The notes under the pieces were generated by a model, which worked only from the letters and a program-made list of their open reading frames with translations, was not told the DNA's origin and made no database searches. A DNA stretch of 64,000 nt, taken from contig NC_085140.1 of NCBI RefSeq assembly GCF_024139115.2, positions 159,862,452-159,926,451 on the forward strand, given 5' to 3'. Made by a program: the position numbers and the translations under genes. This DNA is from Armigeres subalbatus (lineage: Eukaryota > Arthropoda > Insecta > Diptera > Culicidae). Below are positions 34,201 to 46,200 of this stretch, piece by piece (the stretch's first letter is position 1; the number at the start of each line of letters is the position of its first letter).

Positions 34201-37200
34201 TATTAACTGCGAGGTTTCTAAGCCAGGTTACCATTTTTGCATTAATACAGGTTTGTTACGACTACGCGGATTTCGCGATTTTCACGGATTTGGCGCGGAT
34301 TTACATAACGATTTTAGGGTTTCGCGCGGATTTGGCGCGAATTTAGTTTTAGGTGGAAATTTAATAAATGAAATGCTAAATCTAAGAAACTTTATTTGAA
34401 AATTAAAAAAATTATAGATGGGCTTTATTTTCATTAGCAAATGTTGTTAAGAACAAATTTACGTTTCAAGGTTATTCACATTATTTTTCGGATATGTCCA
34501 AGTCCTTATTTAATGGCATGCATTACACTCTCAAGCATTATTTAAACAAATGTTACGAGGAGAGATACGCCACTTGTTGTGTTTTCTAATCCATTCTAAA
34601 CCACGACGCACACAAACCATGTCTATTGAAGGACATGAACACCCATTTTCATCTTTCAATTTCTTTGTAATTTCAAGATATTTGTCAGTTCCTGATTGGT
34701 TGTTTCGATGAACCACTCAGCATGATACATTATATTATTATTCAAAAGTCGTCATTATTCAAAAGTCGTTCTATCATAATATTAGAACATATATATAAGG
34801 GTTTATACAACAATTGAAAACATAAAAATGTTCTGTGATTTTTTGCAGATGTCTCATTTTAATAAGTTCTTCCGCAGAAAGTCGATCAAAAATTAAAAGA
34901 TGATTCTCAAAAGTTATTTTTGGCGGTTTTTTAAGATATTTTCGGTTAACTCCGATTTTACAGGATTACCAACAGAAAACGAAGAAACTTCCTAAAGAAG
35001 TTTCCACAAGGTCCTTATGACGATCCTTGTATAAATTTCCATAGTGTAAAGAGGATTTCTGCAGCATTAAAAACCCGCAAAATGATAAAGACATTTTTGG
35101 AGGAATTTCCTGGAGCGGTGAACGCAGGAATGACTATAGAAAATTTAAAAGAATGCCGCCTTGAATTTTCAAAAAAGATATAGCGAGAGAAATTTCTTTA
35201 ATAAGTGCTCAAAAATAGAACCGGGAGTTTTCTGGGATTGAACCCCTCCTATGCGCATGAGCCAGAAGCAGTAGCCATATGACTACCAAGCCCATCTTTT
35301 TATTCGGTGGTTTTTAGTCGATTAAAACGTTTAGCGTTAATGAAACTATGAGTTAACCCCATGAAAAAAAATCAAAGAAAATTCAGGTGGTATTTGGAAA
35401 GCTGTGAAAAATCAGGTTAACCGGGAAATCAAATATTACCTACCGTGTATTAAAAAATTGGGTGTATGACACTATGGCACAGTGGGCGCAGCAAGCCAAA
35501 AACGTGCGTTTTTTTATTTGCGTGCAAACGGTTGATTTGACATAGGTGGTGTCTTCGGAAGAAAATTTTACCAAAAATGAAGCTATCTTTTGGAAGATTA
35601 GGGTGACCTAAAAATTCGCCTGTTAGGGTGATCAAAAATTTTTTTTTTTCATTTTCGTTCAAAAAAATTGAGCCGCTACAAAAGTGATAGAGCTTGAAAA
35701 TACAAACAACTTCGTAGAATATACTAACTCTCTATCTTTTAACGGTAGCGAGTTATGATGAAATTTCAAAAAATCGTATCTAAAACCAGTTTTTTTTTCA
35801 AGAAAACTTTTTTTCTTATTGTTTTTCGACATGGTCATGTTCTACAAAGTGAACAAGTACATCAAATCACACGTTTTCCTAAAAAAATGTGGATATTTCG
35901 GAGGTATATTAGAGAAGTTATTCGATTTTTTCATATTATATAATGCAATTTTGCTATGTCCATATCTTTAATTGAGGCAAATAGTGGCAGATCAAATACC
36001 AACCATATGAAAGTATAGACATCCAACTACCAAATGCACTCTATTTTATTAGGAGGAATTCGGAGGATATATTGATTTGACAAACATTAAGGTGACTCAA
36101 ATTAGTATAAAAATATTTTTTTAAATATATTCATGGACCACCCTATTCTTCTATTTCGCTTGATGATGATTGATGATATGTACATATTTGCACTCGAATT
36201 GTTAAACGTTTTGTCTTCACAGAAAATATTAGAAAGTTTATGGAAAAATGAGTGGGGAAATATGTATATCTGAACTGTTTTTCATGCATTTTCTCATTCG
36301 TCACCGCAATGAGCTTAATATCGTTCAAACGATTAGAATATAGATGGAAATGTGAGCAAAGCATCAGGACTTTAAGAAAAATAAAATCAAGCGGATTGAT
36401 ATGCCAAATGCATTCTGTTATAATAGAAGCAACTTGGAGGAGCTATTGGTTTGATTATATAAAAATGACTCAAGCTTATATAAACATGCTAAAACACTAT
36501 TGTTGGGAATAGTCACGTTTAAATACTTTTTGAGAGCAGATTCCATTTCGATCAGCTTCAAAGCTGAAACATAATTTGTTTATTATTCATTTACATTATA
36601 AATTCATAGTTTTAATCTTACATTCTAGTATTATAATCTAGCGGACCTTTTTTTTCAACATATGAGTCACTTTAAATTTCTTCGTTGTACTCGACTGTAA
36701 CTCTTAATGTACGAAAAAGGTACATAAAAGCAAAAGAAATGCCTAAAGCATGTATAAGAACGACGTTAAACTCATTTTGGAGAAAATGTATGAAAAATGT
36801 TTAGATATATTTCCCAACACATTAAAAAAATGTTTTTTTTTGTACAGTCCCATCCCGATTTTGGCAACACCCGTTTTTGTCTACCCCCGATTTTGGCAAC
36901 ACCCGTTTTTGGCAACATTTTCTTCCCGATTTTGGCAACAACCTCGAAAATATTTTTTTTATTACTTTTCAGAGCTAAAACCTTTTTATTAATATGTATA
37001 TATGACTAGCTTTATGTACCCGGCCTTGCTCGGAGTTGCCAGTTTGGTTCGCAGTTTTTTTTTTCACAATCGAAAAATAAAAAAACCAATTGATTAACAG
37101 GGTAATTGTGTTTACTTGTTGATACTTCATCATTTGAGTAAAAGAAGGCTTTCGGAAATATTGACTGATTTTGAAGAAGGGGGTTTGAATAGCCTTATTC

Positions 37201-40200
37201 CGGGCAAACGTCTATTTCTAAAGAAGGGAAAACATCCACCGATGTCTTATTCCGGGCAAACGCATATTTTTAAAGAAGGGATCACACCCACCATCGCCTT
37301 ATTCCGGGAAAATGCCTACTTTTAAAGGAGAAATCACATCCACCATCCAGAAGGAAACACATTATTCATTGCTTTTCAATGAGCAAACTATGATTCCGAT
37401 GAAGGGTAATAATTATCATTGCTTTATACCCAGCAAATGCATGCTTTCTATGACAGATGTTTCTGATGCTTTTCAGTATTATCCCAAACTCACTTCATGT
37501 CGAATGACCTTAGGCCAAATAGTGTTATGTTAATGGCCTGCTTCATTCAGGGATATGTCATTTTCAGGGAAATGTTATTGTCGAGGATTTGCTATTTTTG
37601 AGGAATTGTTTTCGGAGCATTGTACAATGTCAAAGAACCTCGGATGAACTAAGTAAGAAGGATTTTAAATTAAGTCGTTTTCTAAACAATACCCAACCCC
37701 AACATCATCCCGCATTTCAAAAACTCCTCCAAGCCTCTCTAAAATAGTTTCATTTGGGTAAACAACACGTGTTTAAATATTTGGTTTGAATTCACTCATG
37801 CGATATAAAAGTATACTAAACTGTTCGTTTAATAAATATATTCTCTCTCGTTCAGCTATGACAGTCCTACCCAGTCTGATGTAGTCTTTCTTAGACAGAA
37901 AATATGGGTTCCAAATTTGGTGAACATCGGAAATGGGTTCAAAAGTTATGCTGAATAGATCGCCAACTAAACAATACCTCTCTCTCACAACCTCCCCATT
38001 TTAAACAGACCTACCAATATCCACCAAAATCGTTTGATCGATCGATTTGTTGATCGATTGCTAAACAATACCCCTCCCCACATACCATCTCTTATTTCCC
38101 AAGAGCATGCTTAATCTCCCTATCGTCGTCTCCTTAAGATAAAGAATGTGTGTTCCAAATTTGGTTGATATCGGCTGAGAGGTTTAGAAGTTACACTGAG
38201 TTGATCGATAACTTAGCAATTGCCCTCCCTACTTACCCTCCCCCTTTTTCAAAAAGCATCAGTAGCCCCCCTATCGTCGTCTCCTTAAGATAAAGAATGG
38301 GTGTTCCAAATTTGGTTGAAATTGGCCAAGGGGTTCAGAAGGTACATTGAGTTGATCGATGACTAAGCAACACCCTTCCCCCTTTTCTGAACAGCATCCA
38401 TAACCCCCCTATCGTCGTCTCCTTAAGATAAAGAATGGGTGTTCCAAATTTGGTTGAGATCGGCCAAGGGGTTCAGAAGGTACACTGAATTGATGGATGA
38501 CTAAGGAATACCCCCCCCACCCTCCCCCTTTTCCGAACAGCATCCACCCCTTCGTCGTTTCCTAAAGATAAAGAATGTGTATCCCAAATTTGGTTGAAAT
38601 CGGTCAAGGGGTTCAGAAGGTACACTGAGTTGATGGATGACTAAGCAATACCCCTCCCCCCTCATCCTCCTCTTTTTTCGAACAGCATCCATAACCCCCC
38701 TATCGTCGTCTCCTTAAGATAAAGAATGTGTGTCCCAAATTTGGTTGAGATCGGCCAAGGGGTTCAGAAGGTACACTGAGTTGATGGATGACTAAGCAAT
38801 ACCCCTCCCCCACACCCTCCCCCTTTACCGAACAGCATCCATAAGCCCCCTATCGTCGTCTCCTTAAGATAAAGAATGAGTGTTCCAAATTTGGTTGAGA
38901 TCGGCCAAGGGGTTCAGAAGGTACACTGAGTTGATGGATGACTAAGCAATACCCCTCCCCCCACACCCTCCCCTTTTCCAAACAACATTCATAACCCCCA
39001 CTCATTGTATCCTTAAGATAAAGAATGTGTGTCCCAAATTTGGTTGAAATCGGCCAAGGGGTTCAGAAGGTACACTGAGTTGATGGATGACTAAGCAATA
39101 CCCCTCCCCCACACCCTTCCCCTTTACCGAACAACATCCATAAGCCCCCTATCGTCGTCTCCTTAAGATAAAGAATGAGTGTTCCAAATTTGGTTGAGAT
39201 CGGTCAAGGGGTTCAAAAGGTACACTGAGTTGATGGATGACTAAGCAATACCCCTCCCCCCACACCCTCCCCCTTTTCCAAACAGCATCCATAACCCCCC
39301 ACTCGTTATCTCCTTAAGATAAAGAATGTGTGTCCCAAATTTGGTTGAAATCGGTCAAGGGGTTCAGAAGGTACACTGAGTTGATGGATGACTAAGCAAT
39401 ACCCCTCCCCCTCACTCTCCTCTTTTTTCGAACAGCATCCATAACCCCCCTATCGTCGTCTCCTTAAGATAAAGAAGGTGACTCACAAGTTAGTTTGATA
39501 TAGGCCAAGGGGTTCAGAAGGTACACTGAGTTGATTGATGACTTAGTAATACCCCTCCCCCACACCCTCCCCCTTTACCGAACAGCATCCATAAGCCCCC
39601 TATCGTCGTCTCCTTAAGTATAACAAGTATACTAAACTGTTCGTTTAATAAATATATTCTCTCTCGTTCAGCTATGACAGTCCTACCCAGTCTGATGTAG
39701 TCTTTCTTAGACAGAAAATATGGGTTCCAAATTTGGTGAACATCGGAAATGGGTTCAAAAGTTATGCTGAATAGATCGCCAACTAAACAATACCTCTCTC
39801 TCACAACCTCCCCATTTTAAACAGACCTACCAATATCCACTAAAATCGTTTGATCGATCGATTTGTTGATCGATTGCTAAACAATACCCCTCCCCACATA
39901 CCATCTCTTATTTCCCAAGAGCATGCTTAATCTCCCTATCGTCGTCTCCTTAAGATAAAGAATGTGTGTTCCAAATTTGGTTGATATCGGCTGAGGGGTT
40001 TAGAAGTTACACTGAGTTGATCGATAACTTAGCAATTGCCCTCCCTACTTACCCTCCCCCTTTTTCAAAAAGCATCCCTAGCCCTCCTATCGTCGTCTAC
40101 TTAAGATAAAGTATGGGTGTTCCAAATTTGATTGAAAGTGGCCAAGAGGTTCAGAAGGTACACTGAATTGATCGATAATTAAACAATACCCCCCCTTTTC

Positions 40201-43200
40201 TGAACAGCATCCATAACCCCCTATCGTCGTCTCCTTAAGATAAAGAATGGGTGTTCCAAATTTGGTTGAAATTGGCCAAGGGGTTCAGAAGGTACACTGA
40301 ATTGATGGATGACTAAGGAATACCCCGCCCCCCACCCTCCCCCTTTTCTGAACAGCATCCATAACCCCCCTATCGTCGTCTCCTTAAGATAAAGAATGTG
40401 CGTCCCAAATTTGGTTGAGATCGGCCAAGGGGTTCAGAAAGTATACTGAGTTGATGGATGACTAAGCAATACCCCTCCTCCTTTTCCGAACAGCATCCAT
40501 AACACCCATATCGTCGTCTCCTTAAGAAAAAGAATGTGTGTCCCAAATTTGGTTGAGATCGGCCAAGGGGTTCAAAAGGTACACTGAGTTGATCGACGAC
40601 TAAGCAATACCCCTTCCCACCCCACCCTCCCACTTTTCCAAAGAGCATCCCTAACCCCCTATCGTCGTCTCCTTAAGATAAAGAATGTGTGTTCCAAATT
40701 TGGTTGAGATCGGCCAAGGGGTTCAGAAGGTACACTGAGTTGATGGATGACTAAGCAATACCCCTCCCCCCCCCCCCCCCCCTTTTCCAAACAACATCCA
40801 TAACCCCCACTCATTGTATCCTTAAGATAAAGAATGTGTGTCCCAAATTTGGTTGAAATCGGCCAAGGGGTTCAGAAGGTACACTGAGTTGATGGATGAC
40901 TAAGCAATACCCCTCCACCACCCCCTCCCCCTTTACCGAACAGCATCCATAAGCCCCCTATCGTCGTCTCCTTAAGATAAAGAATGAGTGTTCCAAATTT
41001 GGTTGAGATCGGTCAAGGGGTTCAAAAGGTACACTGAGTTGATGGATGACTAAGCAATACCCCTCCCCCCACACCCTCCCCTTTTCCAAACAGCATCCAT
41101 AACCCCCCACTCGTTATCTCCTTAAGATAAAGAATGTGTGCCCCAAATTTGGTTGAAATCGGTCAAGGGGTTCAGAAGGTACACTGAGTTGATGGATGAC
41201 TAAGCAATACCCCTCCCCCTCACTCTCCTCTTTTTTCGAACAGCATCCATAACCCCCCTATCGTCGTCTCCTTAAGATAAAGAATGTGAGTCCCAAATTT
41301 GTTTGAGATCGGCCAAGGGGTTCAGAAGGTACACTGAGTTGATTGATGACTAACCAATACCCTCCCCCACACCGTCCCCTTTACCGAACAGCATCCATAA
41401 GCCCCCTATCGTCGTCTCCTTAAGATAAAGAATGAGTGTTCCAAATTTGGTTGAGATCGGCCAAGGGGTTCAGAAGGTACACTGAGTTGATGGATGACTA
41501 AGCAATACCCCTCCCCCCACACCCTCCCCTTTTCCAAACAGCATCCATAACCCCCCACTCGTTATCTCCTTAAGATAAAGAATGTGTGCCCCAAATTTGG
41601 TTGAAATCGGTCAAGGGGTTCAGAAGGTACACTGAGTTGATGGATGACTAAGCAATACCCCTCCCCCTCACCCTCCTCTTTTTTCGAACAGCATCCATAA
41701 CCCCCCTATCGTCGTCTCCTTAAGATAAAGAATGTGTGTCCCAAATTTGGTTGAGATCGGCCAAGGGGTTCAGAAGGTACACTGAGTTGATGGATGACTA
41801 AGCAATACCCCTCCCCCCACACCCCCCCCCTTTCCCAACAGCACCCCTAACCCCCCCCCCCTTATCTCCTTAAGATAAAGAATGTGTGCCCCAAATTTGG
41901 TTGAAATCGGTCAAGGGGTTCAGAAGGTACACTGAGTTGATGGATGACTAAGCAATACCCCTCCACCAACCCCTCCCCCTTTTCCGAACAGCATACATAA
42001 GCCCCCTATCGTCGTCTCCTTAAGATAAAGAATGAGTGTTCCAAATTTGGTTGAGATCGGTCAAGGGGTTCAAAAGGTACACTGAGTTGATGGATGACTA
42101 AGCAATAACCCCTCCCCCCACACCCTCCCCCTTTTCCAAACAGCATCCATAACCCCCCACTTGTTATCTCCTTAAGATAAAGAATGTGTGTCCCAAATTT
42201 GGTTGAAATCGGTCAAGGGGTTCAAAAGGTACACTGAGTTGATGGATGACTAAGCAATACCCCTCCCCCCACACCCTCCCCCTTTTCCGAACAGCATGCA
42301 TAACCCCCCTATCGTCGTCTCCTTAAGATAAAGAATGAGTGTTCCAAATTTGGTTGAGATCGGCCAAGGAGTTCAGAAAGTACACTGAGTTGATCGATGA
42401 CTAAGCAATACCCCCCTCCCCCACACCCTCCCCCTTTTCCGAACAGCATCCATAACCCCCCTATCGTCGTCTCCTTAAGATAAAGAATGTGTGTTCCAAA
42501 TTTGGTTAAAATCGGTCAATGCGTTCCGAAGTTATGCTGGAACATACATACAAACATACATACAAACATACAAACATTGAGTTTTATATATATAGAAGAT
42601 AGAAGATAGAAGATAGAAGATAGAAGATAAACAAAACCAAAAGTGAATGTCATTAAGGTTTATATGCGTATTATGGGCTCTATACGAATAATGGGCACTT
42701 TCACTGAAATAATGAACCACCACCGTATTACCGCTCATTGCAAATAATTTCTATTGGAACTTTTCTACTCTTTTTATTCACGTTTTCCATGCCCTTATTC
42801 ACACTATCCTAATCTAACCAGCCCACCGTAGAATGTCGTATTTTTGGAATTCGCACCGATTTTGTCATCGACAAGCTGACTCACACCGTTGTACATAGTA
42901 CAACACCTATTAAACGAAGCCCGCTGTTTACATCACAATGCAACCGATACTGCATGAGTGATCCAGGACCAAGTAAACTGACCCCATAATCATGGGTCAC
43001 ACACTAATATGGGTCATTTCCATTTGATCAACATGCAAAATTGAGTGACTAATAGTTGTTACAAAATGACCCATATATGGGATCAGTGTAAGCCCCAGTA
43101 GGTTTAATTGCTTATTAGGGTCTTGCCGACATTTCTCACCAACACAAACGCATTTGCCGTGACAACAGCTCGTGGTTGCAAACAAACTGAGTAAAAGTGT

Positions 43201-46200
43201 GAGTGAAATGTGCGTGTGAGTACACGCTCGCAGAAAGGCTAATGATTAGCAAATTCGATTTTCTAAACACGCTATATAGCCATCAGGTCGTTTTGCTCAT
43301 TATGCGCCTCTTTTCTGGTATCAGCCGAGAAAATATCGTTTTTTTAAAAATATTTCCGTCTTTCTGTTGCATTCCCGTATGGATAATAAGAAACAATTTT
43401 ATTTCAAAGAGTATTATTATTTAAAATTGACGCAAATTTATCTAGCGATTATTATCACATTGTTGGCTTTTCCAGTTTCCTGATATGCCAATTGCATAAC
43501 GAGCCTTTTGATTTCAGCTTCTGAATTTGTCTGCTGGTATCGTTATCGGAGGTCAAGTGAGCCCAAGTACATAAATTCTTCAACCACCTTGATTTTGTCG
43601 CCATTAATACAAGTTCGTGGTAAATGGCCGTTGTCTTCTCTTAAGCCTACTTCGTCTTCAACGTGTTAATGACTTGTCAGATCTGCTTCCCATGCTTGCT
43701 TCCCTATTCAGTCTGATGTAGGATTCATCCATCTTTTCAATGTTAAAATAATGAAAGTAGTGCATGGAGAACTGGAGTGCGATGACCTGCAGCGAGCACC
43801 AGTTTGTCCGTAGGTAGACTGTTGTCGAGTGTCAGAGGTGGCATGCCGCAAATGGTCTTCCAGCTTCCACTTGGCCACACTGTCACTCGTAGTGCGAGGT
43901 GCACATTGTGCTCATGGATCAATCATTGCAGTCTGAAATATTCCTGGATTGAGTGCCAGGAGACCGACTAGTGCAAAGGGATTTGGTTTTAGTGTGTCGA
44001 GTAACTACACCCATACTCACACTACATTGGATACGTTTGACCAATGCACAGAATGGATATTTCCGTTACCATTTTCTAAAACATTATATTAGAATTCGAA
44101 ATTTGTAGCACATTAAGTCATCTTGTATCCGTAAAAACAAGTATTTTTGGTGGACTAAATTTTATATGAGATGTCAGATTGTAGTCAGCACTTCAATGGA
44201 CAATAGAAACGTTTTTTTTATCACCACACATTTTTGTAAGGACGTGGCCGAGGCTATTGTTAATTTCAAATATTATTTATTATTAAATGTGTATTGTGAA
44301 ATTGGCTAATTACATTATTGTTTGATTACCATTCTAGAGTTTGATACAATTTTGTTTGAACTACAATCTCCGAGTTATGAATAATATCGCAAAAATGTCA
44401 ATTATGATGCACGTGCATCACTTAAACACACTCTACATACTTTGTAGTATATATTCTAAATATTTAGCTTCAATCATGCAAACCAAAAAAAATTGAAATT
44501 TTGTATGAAATTTTTTTCCCGTTTTTGGCAACATCCCCATTTTGGCAACATTAAAATCCGGTCGTGTTGCCAAAATCGGGAAGGCACTGTATCTTTATTA
44601 AGCCCTTGGCTGGCTCACCTCCGAAAAAAAAGAATTTTGTCCTGTCAAAACGTTTACCAATTTGGATCGAAATATGTACAGAGCATCGAGCGAAATAATT
44701 AAAATGATTAAACGGTAGGGTGTTCCTTGAATATATTAAAAAAAAATTATTTTTATGCTACTTTGAGTCACCTTAATGTTTGTCAAATCAATATTTCCTC
44801 CGAATTCCTCCTAATAAAATAGAGTGCATTAGGTAGTTGGATGTCTATACTTTCATATGGTTGGTGTTTGATCTGCCACTATTTGCCTCAATTAAAGATA
44901 TGGACATAGTAAAATTGTATTATATAATATGAAAAAGTCGAATAACTTCTCTAATATACCTCCGAAATATCCACATTTTTTAGGAAAACGTGTGATTTGA
45001 TGTACTTGTTCACTTTGTAGAACATGTCCATGTCGAAAAACAATAAGAAAAAAAGTTTTCTTAAAAAACTGGTTTAAGATTAGACCTGTGCGCCGCCGCG
45101 CCACGCCGCCGCCGCCGGTGGTTTTACTCGCGCCGCCGCCGCCGACGATTTTGGGTCGGCGCGCCGCCGATCATAATTTTGCCACGCCGATGACTAATCG
45201 TAATAAAAGAAAATCAATTAGCTTAAGTCGAGTCGAGTCTAGCACGAGATACTGAAAACAGAAGAAATACTAATTAGTCTTAAGGCAGTTCATAAATGTC
45301 GTTAAGGTGGATCTCTTCAAAATTCAATTTCAAATCTACCTCAAGCGATGGTGTCTCTAAGTCGGTGAAGTGACATACATTGTCTTGGTTAATTAATACG
45401 TTGGTTGATTAGTTTGAGAGTTTGAGCTTTATATAGTATAAAACAGTATACCCCCGCTGATCCGACAAATGTATGGCCGGACTATCGAGGTTTCTCTCGT
45501 TAATCCGACTGTCAAATCCATACAAATGAAACAAAATCACAGCACAAATTTGAAAACTGACACCATAATGTGTTTAAATGGGTGTTGATATTTTTTAATC
45601 CGGAATTAGCGAATTAGCGAGACTAACGAGTCGTCAGATTAGCAAGGTCCGGATAAGCGGGGGATACTGTAATACATAAATTATTAAACTGATCTTTGGA
45701 ATGAGTTAAGGCTTCATTCAGTCGGGCACTTAAACTTGTAGGTGACTAGCAAAATGGGTTTGTTGTTCATAAGCTTTTGTGGGACCTGGATGCATGCCCA
45801 CAGCGTCCCCATTCTTAAAGGATCTGGCATTGGCGCAGGAAAATTATTGACTTTTAGAAATTAGAAAGAAAGTTAGAAAGTTACACATTAGTTATTTTGA
45901 CAAAAATAATTTTTTTTTATTTGAATCAACTTATTTAATCAGTTGTCTTTGTTTGTAGATTTATGCTATCAAGCAGAGATGGCATTTCACCACAGTGTTT
46001 GCACTGTAGCGCATGAGAAATGCAAAAAATTGAGCCTACAAACAATACTCACCACACTTTATGCGACCCACTCTTTCTTTCGCTGGTGAGTTTACCGAAC
46101 GCCGGTGAGTGTAGGTGCCTGCACGCTACAGTGCATGTGTACCAAACTTGTGCTTAGAAAAATGCTCGCACGCGCTCGGCTGCGTATTCACTGCCGTGTA

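Larger units (their letters stand above)
37001..42628. mobile_element. Repeat element with an expanded ~150-bp minisatellite core
   Basis: Begins near CTAGCTTTATGTACCCGGCC and ends with ACATACATACAAACATA units, TTGAGTTTTATATATATAGA and a short (AGATAGA)n tail (about 42593-42628). The core is a long tandem array. I recall similar ACCCGG...TATATATAG units scattered in invertebrate genomes, but I cannot assign a superfamily. Short ORFs here are array artefacts. Confidence 0.6.
36845..44589. mobile_element. TA-flanked element with 26-bp TIRs (CAGTGCCTTCCCGATTTTGG)
   Basis: The left end CAGTCCCATCCCGATTTTGG continues CAACAC, and the right end inverted reads CAGTGCCTTCCCGATTTTGG then CAACAC: 24 of 26 match. 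TA lies directly outside both ends (36843-36844 and 44590-44591). CAGT ends with TA duplication suit Tc1/mariner (pogo-like) elements. Subterminal CCCGATTTTGGCAACA repeats occur near both ends. Most of its length is the minisatellite element 37001-42628, apparently inserted later. No transposase seen. Confidence 0.6.

Noticed and set aside
38100..42530. CRISPR array
   Set aside because: Units of about 150 bp with no short unique spacers, in a eukaryotic genome; it is a minisatellite.
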